From NCBI RefSeq assembly GCF_018614135.1, contig NZ_JAGGOW010000074.1:1-50057 (forward strand): a stretch of 50,057 bases of DNA. The letters run 5' to 3'. This DNA is from Streptomyces sp. ISL-66. GTDB taxonomy: Bacteria; Actinomycetota; Actinomycetes; Streptomycetales; Streptomycetaceae. The translations under genes were made by a program, and so were the position numbers. The notes under the pieces were generated by a model, which ran no database searches, had not been told where the DNA came from, and saw only the letters and a list, made by a program, of their open reading frames with translations. Positions 26,207-34,038 of this stretch are shown here, in pieces (positions within the stretch are counted from its first letter, which is position 1; every line of letters begins with the position of its first letter).

Positions 26207-26926
26207 ATGAGCAAGCAGACCATCCTCGGCCGGGTCACCCAGCTCGCCAAGGCCAACATCAACTCCCTGCTGGACCAGGCGGAGGACCCGCAGAAGATGC
26301 TGGACCAGCTGATCCGCGACTACACGAACAACATCTCGGAGGCGGAGCAGGCCGTCGCCACCACGATCGGCAACCTGCGGATGCTGGAGGCGGACCACAA
26401 GGAGGACGTGGACGCGGCCGCCGAGTGGGGCGGCAAGGCCCTCGCGGCGAGCAAGAAGGCGGACGAGCTGCGGGCTTCGGGTGCGGCCGCGGACGCCGAC
26501 AAGTTCGACAACCTCGCCAAGGTGGCCCTCGGCCGCCAGCTGCAGTCGGAGAAGGAGGCGGCGACGGCCGAGCCGACGATCGCCGCCCAGACCGATGTCG
26601 TGGGCAAGCTGAAGTCGGGGCTGGACTCGATGAAGAACAAGCTGACCGAGCTCACGTCCAAGCGGGACGAGCTGGTGGCGCGCGCCAAGACCGCGCAGGC
26701 GCAGAACACGATGATGGACGCGGTCAAGAACATCGACGTCATGGACCCCACCAGCGACCTGAACCGCTTCGAGGACAAGGTCCGGCGCGAGGAGGCCATG
26801 GCGCTGGGCAAGCAGGAACTGGCCGCGTCCTCCCTGGACTCGCAGTTCGAGTCCCTGGAGGACCTCGGCAAGACCTCGGAGATCGAGGCCCGCCTCGCCG
26901 CGCTGAAGGCCGGCGAGGCGGCCTGA
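26207..26926 (+). CDS. pspA: PspA/IM30 family membrane-stress protein
   Basis: PspA proteins are peripheral, helical, oligomerising proteins that protect damaged membranes. This 239-residue protein starts MSKQTILGRVTQLAKANINS, the amphipathic membrane-binding helix, followed by AEDPQKMLDQLIRDY and long charged helices to the end. Length fits the family. GGAGA lies 9 nt before the ATG. The gene lies directly behind the TPM protein gene without a terminator, so the two are probably one transcription unit and may work together at the membrane. Confidence 0.93.
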   Translation: MSKQTILGRVTQLAKANINSLLDQAEDPQKMLDQLIRDYTNNISEAEQAVATTIGNLRMLEADHKEDVDAAAEWGGKALAASKKADELRASGAAADADKFDNLAKVALGRQLQSEKEAATAEPTIAAQTDVVGKLKSGLDSMKNKLTELTSKRDELVARAKTAQAQNTMMDAVKNIDVMDPTSDLNRFEDKVRREEAMALGKQELAASSLDSQFESLEDLGKTSEIEARLAALKAGEAA

Positions 26927-26960
26927 GTCCCGGCCGGCGGCGGGGGCGGCCCGCGTCCGG

Positions 26961-29600
26961 TCAGCCGTACATGCTCAGCAGCTGCTCGGCCGAGAGCTCG
27001 GTCACCGACTCCGCCACCGCGCCCGGGAGCGGCAGCTCGAACCAGACCGTCTTGCCCCGGTGCGTGCGCCGGGTGCCCCAGCCCGCCGAGAGCAGGCCGA
27101 CGAGCTGGAGGCCGCGGCCTCCCTCGTCGGTGTCGCGGGCGCGCCGCCGCCTCGGCTGGACCAGGTTCGCGTCCCAGACCTCGCAGACGAGGGTCCGGTC
27201 CAGCAGCAGTCGCAGCCGGATCTCGCCTTCGCCGTAGCGCAGGGCGTTCGTCACGAGCTCGCTGACCAGCAGCTCCGTCGTGTCCAGCAGCCCTTCCAGC
27301 CCCCAGGCCGGCAGCTTGGCCCGGGCCAGCTCCCGCGCCCGGCCCACCGACCGGGCCTCGCGCGGCAGCTGCCAGTCGCCGACGGCGTCCACCGGCAGGC
27401 CCTGGACGCGGGCCATCAGCAGCGCGATGTCGTCCTCGCCGTGCCGGGTGTCGAGGGTGTTGAGGACCCGGTCGCAGACCTCCTCCAGCGGCCGCGAGGG
27501 ATCCGCCAGCGCGTCGCGCAGGCCCCGCAGGCCCTCTTCCAGCGGGTGGTCCCGCGATTCGACCAGGCCGTCGGTGTACAGCGCGAGCAGTGCGCCCTCC
27601 GGAAGTTCGACCTCGACCTCCTCGAACGGCTCGCCGCCCACGCCCAGCGGCAGTCCCGTCGGGATCTCCAGGAGCAGTCCGGGCCGGGCGGGGGCGCCCT
27701 CCTCCTTGGGTTCCACCAGCACCGGCGGCATGTGGCCCGCGTTCGCGATCGTGCAGCGCCGGGTCACCGGGTCGTACACGGCGTAGACGCACGTGGCGAG
27801 GTACACCTCCGAGCGGTCCGCGTCCCGCGAGTGCAGTGCGGCGCGCGAGGCCTGCTGGGAGCCGCCGGGCGCGCCGAGCCCCCGCGCGATCTCGTCCAGC
27901 GCGGTCAGCACCTCGGCCGGTTCCAGGTCGAGCAGCGCCAGCGTCCGTACCGCCGTGCGCAGTTCACCCATGGCCACGGCGGCCCGCAGACCGCGGCCCA
28001 TGACGTCTCCGACGACCAGCGCGGTGCGGTGCCCGGGCAGCTCGATGACGTCGAACCAGTCGCCGCCGACCTCGGTCGCCGCGTTGCCCGGCAGGTAGCG
28101 GCAGGCGATGTCGAGCCCGGCCGCCTCCGGGTCCCCGGGGGGCAGCAGGCTGCGCTGCAGTATCAGCGCGCGCTCGTGTTCGCGCCGGTAGAGCCGCGCG
28201 TTGTCGATGCAGACGGCGGCCCGTGCGGCGAGCTCCACCGCGACCGCCCGGTCCCGTTCACCGAAGGGCTCGCTGCCCTTCGTACGGGAGAAACGGGCGA
28301 GTCCGACCACCGTGTCGTGGGCGACGAGCGGGACGACCAGCGTGGACTGTACGAGGTCCCCGGATTCCGGCCCGCCGCCTTCCAGCAGCCGCGGCCGCGC
28401 CGTGCGCAGCGCGATGGCGCCCGGCGACCCGGCCGGGTACCGGTGGATCTCGCCTACGGAGACCAGCGCGCCCGGTCCCGACAGCGGGGCGTCCGAGACC
28501 GCCGAGGCGAAGGCCACCCGGCGCAGCGGCGCCGAGGGCGCCCGGCCCGGTCCCTGGCCGGGCAGGCTGGGCACGCCCGGTCCCTGGGGGCGGGCGGGGC
28601 GGTCGTCGTCGCCGAGCAGGAGGCCCTGGTAGAGGTCGACGGCGGCCAGGTCGCAGAAGCCGGGGACGGCGACGTCGAGGAGTTCGCGGGCGGTGGTCTC
28701 CAGGTCGAGGGAGTTGCCGATGCGGTGTCCGGCCTCGTTCAGCAGGGCGAGGTTGCGCCGGACGCCGGCGGCCTCGCGGGCGGCGAGGTGGCGGCGGGTG
28801 ACGTCGATGCCGATGCCGGCGACGCCGACGGGGCGGCCCGATCCGCCGTGGACCCGGTAGAGGTTGATGGACCAGTGCCGGTTCTCCCGGCTGCCGGGGG
28901 CGGCTCCGGTGATCTGGAGGTCGTTGACCGAGTCGCCGGTCTCCAGGACCCTGCGCAGCGCCTCGGCCATCCGGTCGGCCTCGTGCGCGGGGAGGTAGTC
29001 GTGGACGGTGCGCCCGCGGTGGTCCTCTGCGGCGCCGCCGAAGACGGTCGCGAAGCGGCGGTTGGCGCGCTGCACGGTGAGGTCGGTGCCGAAGAGCAGG
29101 AAACCGAAAGGCGATTGTCCGAAAATCGCCTGCGAGGCCGCCAGATCGGATTCGATGCGCCGCAGCGCGCGTACGTCGACGACCACGCAGAGCGCGGCAC
29201 GCTCGGCGGACTCGGTCCGGGTGGGCATCACATAGATCTCGGCCACCCCGTGCGCACCGTCTCCGCCGGGGATCCGGAAGGGGATCAGGCCCGTCCATTC
29301 CTTGCCGTCGAGGATCTCCGCCATTCTGCGGTGCCCGGCGGATCGCAGTTCGGCCGGCATGAAGGCGTCGACGGGATCGCGGCCGACGGCCTGCGCCGGG
29401 CTCAGCCCGAAGAGTTCCTCGGCGCGCAGACTCCATTGGTCGATGAGGCCGTCGGGGCCGATCGAGAAGGAAGCGACCTTTATGTAGTCATATATCGAGC
29501 CAGGCAGGCTGTTGTGCCACAAGGAGTCGTGCCAGGTGTCCCTGCCCACCGTCTCCACAGGCACACGGGCCTGATGTGCCTGTACAGGTATCTCGCTCAC
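26961..29600 (-). CDS. PAS-PAS-GAF-SpoIIE phosphatase with C-terminal ATPase domain
   Basis: An 879-residue cytoplasmic signalling protein that probably dephosphorylates an anti-sigma antagonist. Domains in order: PAS at about 35-150 (WSLRAEELFGLSPAQAVGRD), PAS at 155-275 (FGQSPFGFLLFGTDLTVQRANRRFATVFG), GAF at 290-485 interrupted by a Pro/Gly-rich loop, PP2C/SpoIIE at 500-715 (GGDWFDVIELPG with metal-binding Asp, DVMGRGLRAAVAMGELR), and an RsbW-like ATPase at 735-865 (ELVTNALRYGEG, DEGGRGLQLVGLL). The start is GTG 29598-29600 behind GGAGGGG. Having both phosphatase and kinase-type domains is a common Streptomyces form. It converges with pspA, 34 bp apart. Confidence 0.93.
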   Translation of the reverse strand: MSEIPVQAHQARVPVETVGRDTWHDSLWHNSLPGSIYDYIKVASFSIGPDGLIDQWSLRAEELFGLSPAQAVGRDPVDAFMPAELRSAGHRRMAEILDGKEWTGLIPFRIPGGDGAHGVAEIYVMPTRTESAERAALCVVVDVRALRRIESDLAASQAIFGQSPFGFLLFGTDLTVQRANRRFATVFGGAAEDHRGRTVHDYLPAHEADRMAEALRRVLETGDSVNDLQITGAAPGSRENRHWSINLYRVHGGSGRPVGVAGIGIDVTRRHLAAREAAGVRRNLALLNEAGHRIGNSLDLETTARELLDVAVPGFCDLAAVDLYQGLLLGDDDRPARPQGPGVPSLPGQGPGRAPSAPLRRVAFASAVSDAPLSGPGALVSVGEIHRYPAGSPGAIALRTARPRLLEGGGPESGDLVQSTLVVPLVAHDTVVGLARFSRTKGSEPFGERDRAVAVELAARAAVCIDNARLYRREHERALILQRSLLPPGDPEAAGLDIACRYLPGNAATEVGGDWFDVIELPGHRTALVVGDVMGRGLRAAVAMGELRTAVRTLALLDLEPAEVLTALDEIARGLGAPGGSQQASRAALHSRDADRSEVYLATCVYAVYDPVTRRCTIANAGHMPPVLVEPKEEGAPARPGLLLEIPTGLPLGVGGEPFEEVEVELPEGALLALYTDGLVESRDHPLEEGLRGLRDALADPSRPLEEVCDRVLNTLDTRHGEDDIALLMARVQGLPVDAVGDWQLPREARSVGRARELARAKLPAWGLEGLLDTTELLVSELVTNALRYGEGEIRLRLLLDRTLVCEVWDANLVQPRRRRARDTDEGGRGLQLVGLLSAGWGTRRTHRGKTVWFELPLPGAVAESVTELSAEQLLSMYG

Positions 29601-29775
29601 GCGACCGTCCCCTCCAGCTCACCGCAACCGGACCGGCCATGACCGAAGTATTCAGCACCGCGGCGCCTTACGGCACGGCCTTCGCGATCACAAAAGGATC
29701 CCGTTGTTTTCCAGCCATGCCGTGCGCTCTCCGCGGACTCCGTCCGGGGGTACCCCTTGGCAGTCCTTCCCCTTG

Positions 29776-30204
29776 TTACTCACCAGGAAGAGCCAACTCG
29801 AACCACACCGTCTTGCCCGACTTCCCGTGCCGGGTCCCCCAGCGCTGCGCCGAGACCGCCACCAGGTGGAGGCCCCGCCCGCCCTCGTCATCGGAACGGG
29901 CGACGCGTGCGCGGGGCGGATCGGGAAGCGGATCCGAAACCTCCACGAGAAGCGCCGGACCCGAGGGCGCCTCCGGGGCGGCCGGATTGCGCCGTACCAG
30001 GCGGACCCCGATGGGCCCGGAGGCGTAGCGCAGGGAATTGGTGACCAGCTCGCTGACCAGCAGGACGGTGACATCGCCGACGGCGTCGAGGCCCCATTCG
30101 CGAAGGGCGCCGCGCACCGCGTGGCGGGCGGTGCGGACGGCACCCGGTTCGGCGGGGAAGGCCCATTCGGCGCATTCACCGTCTGTGTCGATCACGCCGA
30201 TCAC
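29776..30204 (-). CDS. RsbW-like ATP-binding regulatory protein
   Basis: The 142-residue protein is a single HATPase domain of the anti-sigma kinase type. The N box is ELVTNSLRYASG near residues 52-63 and the G box DEGGRGLHLVAVSAQRWG near 108-125. The C-terminal KTVWFELALP closely resembles the end of the phosphatase encoded next to it (KTVWFELPLP), so the two may be related by duplication. Such proteins bind or phosphorylate anti-sigma antagonists; no sigma factor gene is in the window. A TAA stop, rare in this GC content, ends the gene. Confidence 0.88.
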   Translation of the reverse strand: MIGVIDTDGECAEWAFPAEPGAVRTARHAVRGALREWGLDAVGDVTVLLVSELVTNSLRYASGPIGVRLVRRNPAAPEAPSGPALLVEVSDPLPDPPRARVARSDDEGGRGLHLVAVSAQRWGTRHGKSGKTVWFELALPGE

Positions 30205-30368
30205 TTCCCGGGCCGGCTGGCGACCCCAGTCCGGTTCGACAGGGACAGAACCACGGGGACAAGTACGAGATACGGATTAATAGCGACATACCCGATATTC
30301 ACGGCGTCGTATCACTCGGCCCCCCACGGACCGGCGCACTGTGGCGCAGACGGCCTAGAGCGTAGGCG

Positions 30369-30800
30369 TCACGCGCCCCCGTGAGCCCTCTGAGCTCCGG
30401 CGGCGGACTGGGACTCCAGGCGCCGCCCGGCCTCGGCGACCGCCGGGCGGTCCTGGTCGAGCCAGTCCACCGAGTCGAGCTCCCCGGGGCCGAGCCAGCG
30501 CAGCTCGTCGTGGTCCTCCAGCGGAGCCGGGTCGCCGGAGAGCAGCCGGGCGGTCCACACGTGCAGGACGAAGCCGGGCTTCAGCGGCCACTCCCCCGGG
30601 ATCCGCTCCAGCGCCTCCGTCTCGACACCGAGTTCCTCGCGCAGTTCGCGCACGAGTGCTTCGGCCCCCGATTCGCCCGGCTCGGTCTTGCCGCCCGGGA
30701 GCTCCCAGCGGCCGGCGAGCTCCGGGGGTGCGCTGCGCCGGGCCGCCAGCAGGCGCCCGTCATGACAAAGGGCTCCGCCCACGACCACGCGTACAGTCAT
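30369..30800 (-). CDS. NUDIX hydrolase (MutT-like)
   Basis: A 143-residue phosphohydrolase of nucleoside diphosphate derivatives. The NUDIX box begins GGKTEPGESGAEALVREL and continues REELGV at about residues 37-60, with all consensus Gly and Glu positions. The N-terminal VVVGGALCHDGRLLAARR and WELPGGK are typical of MutT-type enzymes that clean oxidised nucleotides, although the substrate is not certain. ATG 30798-30800 follows a TAGGCT box by only 6 nt, so the mRNA is probably leaderless. Confidence 0.9.
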   Translation of the reverse strand: MTVRVVVGGALCHDGRLLAARRSAPPELAGRWELPGGKTEPGESGAEALVRELREELGVETEALERIPGEWPLKPGFVLHVWTARLLSGDPAPLEDHDELRWLGPGELDSVDWLDQDRPAVAEAGRRLESQSAAGAQRAHGGA

Positions 30801-30806
30801 GGGCGG

Positions 30807-30812
30807 AGCCTA
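30807..30812 (-). promoter_or_regulatory. -10 box of a probable leaderless NUDIX transcript
   Basis: TAGGCT (minus strand) ends 6 nt before the ATG, a spacing that puts the transcription start at or next to the A of ATG. No ribosome binding site is present. Confidence 0.5.
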
Positions 30813-30833
30813 TGGCAGCGGTGTTGCCGCTGC

Positions 30834-30888
30834 GACGCTCACTTCGTCGTGGACGCTCATTTTCGTCGTGGACGTTCAGTTCATCGTG
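30834..30888. repeat. Three tandem 18-19 bp repeats
   Basis: Units at 30834-30851, 30852-30870 and 30871-30888 share GACGCTCAnTTCGTCGTG; the third is diverged. The array overlaps the stop codon of the SPOR-like gene (30876-30878) and fills the space before the NUDIX promoter. Confidence 0.7.
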
Positions 30889-31079
30889 GCGGTCCGGCTG
30901 GTGGTACCGCCCTGGACGAGGCGCTCGATCCAGTAGAGCTGCTTGTGTCCTCTGTCGTCGAGGTCGTCGGCGACCTTCTGGGCTTCTGCCCGGGTGGCGT
31001 ACCGGCCCACCCGGTAGCGGTTGCCGTTGTCGTCCTCACGTATGACCAGCCACGGGAGCAGGGCACCGCTGTCGTTCAT
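30876..31079 (-). CDS. 67-residue SPOR-like protein
   Basis: The sequence WLVIREDDNGNRYRVGRYATRAEAQKVADDLDDRGHKQLYWIER reads as a compact SPOR-like fold, a short domain that elsewhere binds denuded peptidoglycan. Here there is no signal peptide or membrane helix, so it is probably cytoplasmic and the fold may have another use. The ATG at 31077-31079 has GGAGG 10 nt upstream. Homologues of this size are, as I recall, widespread in Streptomyces. The last residues (TTSRTATMN) are coded within the tandem repeat. Confidence 0.8.
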   Translation of the reverse strand: MNDSGALLPWLVIREDDNGNRYRVGRYATRAEAQKVADDLDDRGHKQLYWIERLVQGGTTSRTATMN

Positions 31080-31195
31080 CGCGTTTCACCCTCCGCCGAC
31101 GTACCTGCCCGGGAAACCGCATCGCGCATATGCCTGAGCCTACGCCCGACCTTCACGCAGCGGATACGGTTTTTCACGAAGAGGTACCTCGCAGG

Positions 31196-31219
31196 CGTAC
31201 GCATCCGGCCACGCGTACG
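31196..31219 (-). terminator. Weak hairpin after the NCS1 permease gene
   Basis: CGTACGC (31196-31202) and GCGTACG (31213-31219) form a 7-bp stem with a 10-nt loop, 21 bp past the permease stop at 31240. Confidence 0.5.
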
Positions 31220-31239
31220 AGTGGGCCGTGCGCGCCGGT

Positions 31240-32937
31240 TCAGACCCGGCGCACGGTCGGCAGCGGCAGGATCACCGCCCCGCCCGGGCCCTGCTTGCGG
31301 CAGACGTCCCCGCAGGTCGCGTCGAGGGAACAACAGAGCGAGCAGATCGGGCCGGACTGGACGGGGCACTCGGCGATGTCGGGCAGCTCGTACGCGGTCT
31401 CGCAGACAGCGCAGAGGTGCGTCGCGGTGACGTCCGCGACCTCCACGTCGGGGCCGTTGACGGTGTTCGGCCTGGCCAGGTAGTACTTCCCCTTCGTCGC
31501 CCAGGCGATCAACGGGCAGAGGGCGAGGGCGAGTCCGGCCGCGATGAAGGTCGAGAACGCTTCGGCGTACGTCCCGAAAAGGCCGAAGAAGGCGAGGATC
31601 GAGACGGTGGAGGCGATCACCATCGCGCCGAATCCGGCCGGGTTGACCGAGTAGAGATAGGCGCGCTTGAACTCGATGTACGGCGGGCTGAGCCCGAGCC
31701 GCTTGTTGATCACGAGGTCCGCGGCCACGGCGGCGATCCAGGCGATGCCCACGTTGGAGTAGAAGCCCAGCAACTTGCCGAGCATCGCGAACATGTTCAG
31801 CTCCATCAGCGTCAGCGCGATGCCGAGGTTGAGGAAGATGTACCAGACGCGGCCCGGGTGGCGGTGGGTGATCCGGGAGAAGAAGTTCGACCAGGACAGC
31901 GAGCCGCTGTAGGCGTTGGTGACGTTGATCTTGATCTGCGAGACGATCACGAAGAGGGCCGCCACCGGCAGCGCGAAACCGCCGAGCCAGGGGCGCAGCG
32001 CCTCCAGCTGCGGGGCGATCGGCTCCAGCGCGTGCGTCTTGCCCACCGCTTCGAGGGCGGCGAAGGCGAGGAAGGCGCCGCCGAGCTGCTTGGCCGCGCC
32101 GATGACCACCCAGCCGGGGCCGGCGGCGAGCACGGCGACGTTCCAGCGACGGCTGGTGGCCGGGGTCTTGGCGGGCATGAACCGCAGGTAGTCGGCCTGT
32201 TCGCCGATCTGCGCGATGAGCGAGAGCGCGATGCCGGTGCCGAACCCGAAGCCGATCCACGAGAAGCCGGGGCCCGCCCCCTCCGTCCCGCCGAAGTGCG
32301 CGAAGGTGCCCCAGGCGTCCGGGGCTTCGAAGGCGAGCACGAGGAAGGGCAGGGCCAGCCCGATCAGCCAGACCGGCTGGGTCCAGGCCTGCACCTTGGC
32401 GAGGGCGCCCATGCCCTTGAAGACGATCGGGATGACCACGAGCGTCGTGAGCAGGTACCCGATCTCGACGGGCAGGCCGACCGCCTGGTGCATGGCCTGG
32501 GCCATGATCGAGCCTTCGAGGGCGAAGAAGATGAACGTGAAGGAGGCGTAGATGAGGGACGTGAGCGTGGAGCCGAAGTACCCGAAGCCCGCGCCCCGGG
32601 TGACCAGGTCCATGTCCAGGCCGTACGTGGCACACGCGCGGGCGATGGGGATGCCGGTCAGGAAGATGATCACGGCGGCCGCCAGGATCGCGGCGGCGCC
32701 GCTGGTGAAGCCGTAGGCGAAGACGATGGAGGCGCCGATCGCGAAGTCCGCGAGGTAGGCGATGCCGCCGAGCGCCGTGCCGGCGACGGTGGCCGGGCCC
32801 CAGCGCCGGAAGGAGTGGGGCGCGTATCTGAGCGAGTAGTCCTCGCGGCTCTCGTCGGCGGCGAGCTTGGCATAGCTCCTGCGCGGCGGCGCGGGGGTGG
32901 AGGCGGAGGCGGAGGCGGGTGCGGCGGTATCGGTCAT
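31240..32937 (-). CDS. NCS1-family purine/cytosine permease with Cys-rich C-terminal tail
   Basis: A 565-residue transporter of the nucleobase:cation symporter-1 family, with about 12 membrane segments between residues 45 and 480, beginning RRWGPATVAGTALGGIAYLA. Residues 500-550 form a soluble tail holding eight cysteines (C509, C512, C524, C532, C535, C536, C542, C546) in CxxC-like pairs that probably bind zinc. Such a tail is not part of ordinary cytosine permeases. The start at 32935-32937 (MTDTAAP) was preferred over an in-frame ATG 13 codons upstream. A GntR regulator gene lies 115 bp upstream on the same strand and may control it. Substrate unproven. Confidence 0.88.
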   Translation of the reverse strand: MTDTAAPASASASTPAPPRRSYAKLAADESREDYSLRYAPHSFRRWGPATVAGTALGGIAYLADFAIGASIVFAYGFTSGAAAILAAAVIIFLTGIPIARACATYGLDMDLVTRGAGFGYFGSTLTSLIYASFTFIFFALEGSIMAQAMHQAVGLPVEIGYLLTTLVVIPIVFKGMGALAKVQAWTQPVWLIGLALPFLVLAFEAPDAWGTFAHFGGTEGAGPGFSWIGFGFGTGIALSLIAQIGEQADYLRFMPAKTPATSRRWNVAVLAAGPGWVVIGAAKQLGGAFLAFAALEAVGKTHALEPIAPQLEALRPWLGGFALPVAALFVIVSQIKINVTNAYSGSLSWSNFFSRITHRHPGRVWYIFLNLGIALTLMELNMFAMLGKLLGFYSNVGIAWIAAVAADLVINKRLGLSPPYIEFKRAYLYSVNPAGFGAMVIASTVSILAFFGLFGTYAEAFSTFIAAGLALALCPLIAWATKGKYYLARPNTVNGPDVEVADVTATHLCAVCETAYELPDIAECPVQSGPICSLCCSLDATCGDVCRKQGPGGAVILPLPTVRRV

Positions 32938-33052
32938 ACCGCCGGACGGTAGGACCGCATTGTGACGACCCGTCACCCTCGGGCATTGCCCGGGTGTTAC
33001 GCCACCCGGCGCAGCGTCACCGCCGGGTTAATCCCCGCACGCCGCCGTCCGC

Positions 33053-33805
33053 TCAGCGGACCGGCAGGTGGTACGCAAGGCGGTAGCGGTCGGCCGGGAC
33101 CACGACGTCCGCCGTCTCCACCGCCCGCCCGGACGCGAAGTACGTGCGCCCGATCACCAGCACCACGTGGCCCGGGACCCCGCCGAGCAGCAGGCTCTCC
33201 TCCGCCAGGCCCGGCCGCGCGCCGACCTCCTCCACCACGTTGTCCACGACCACGTCGATCGCGGCCATCCGGTCGACGACCCCCGCGCCGCCGAGCGGCC
33301 CCTCCTCCGGCAGCATCACCGGCGTCCGGCCCGTCACGGTCAACGGCTCCCAGGAGGTCGACAGCATCATCGCCTCCCCCGCGTCACGAAAGACGTACCG
33401 CGTCCGCATCACCCGCTCGCCGGGCTCGATGCCGAGCCGCTTGGCGATCTCGGGCGGGGCGTCGGCCTGTTCGCTGCCGGACTCCCAGGTGCCGCGCGCC
33501 CCGGCCTCCGCCTGCTCCTGGCGGAACGGGGTCGAGACCCCGCCCGTGCGGTAGCCGGAGCGGGCCACCCGCCGCGGGACGGGCTGCTCCCGTACGTACG
33601 TGCCGGAGCCGGAGCGGCCTTCGACCAGGCCCTCCGCCATGAGGACCTTGCGCGCCTCCAGGGCCACGGTGTCGGAGACCCCGTACTCCTCGCGGATCCG
33701 GGCCTGCGAAGGGAGCCGGGCGTGCGGAGGCAGGGACCCCTCGACGATCTTCCGTCGCAGATCCCCGGCGACGCGCAGGTAGGCCGGCTGCTCACCGAAA
33801 GTCAC
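33053..33805 (-). CDS. GntR/HutC-family transcriptional regulator
   Basis: The 250-residue protein has a GntR winged-helix domain at residues 8-72 (LRRKIVEGSLPPHARLPSQA, GLVEGRSGSGTYV) and a UTRA ligand-binding domain at about 100-245, placing it in the HutC subfamily that senses small metabolites. It lies upstream of the NCS1 permease gene on the same strand, so it could regulate nucleobase uptake; this is inference. A perfect inverted repeat lies 40-52 bp upstream of its start and suggests autoregulation. Confidence 0.92.
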   Translation of the reverse strand: MTFGEQPAYLRVAGDLRRKIVEGSLPPHARLPSQARIREEYGVSDTVALEARKVLMAEGLVEGRSGSGTYVREQPVPRRVARSGYRTGGVSTPFRQEQAEAGARGTWESGSEQADAPPEIAKRLGIEPGERVMRTRYVFRDAGEAMMLSTSWEPLTVTGRTPVMLPEEGPLGGAGVVDRMAAIDVVVDNVVEEVGARPGLAEESLLLGGVPGHVVLVIGRTYFASGRAVETADVVVPADRYRLAYHLPVR

Positions 33806-33844
33806 TGGCCACTCCCATCAGGTTGACAGACAGCTACAGACTGG

Positions 33845-33857
33845 CAACCGACGGTTG
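33845..33857. promoter_or_regulatory. Inverted repeat CAACCGACGGTTG upstream of the GntR gene
   Basis: Two perfect 6-bp arms around one base, in a locally less GC-rich stretch. Position fits an operator for the adjacent regulator. The sequence does not match the usual HutC GT-TA-AC core, although GTTGTACACC begins inside it. Confidence 0.4.
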
Positions 33858-34038
33858 TACACCGCAAGCAAGGGCCAAAGTTTCACCCGAAGTGATGAAG
33901 CCAGGTCACTCAAACCCACGCGTCACATGAGCCCCGCCCGAACAGGGCACGCGCATCGCACGAGCACGGTCCGGGCACGCCCCGAGCCGCGCCCGAGCCC
34001 GCCCGATCACCCCCGAGCCCCGCGCGGACCCCGCCCCG

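Noticed and set aside
23842..27237. A 1131-codon plus-strand frame over the TPM and pspA genes
   Set aside because: Arg/Gly/Pro-rich shadow in another frame. The TPM and PspA frames carry recognisable domains and GC3 bias.
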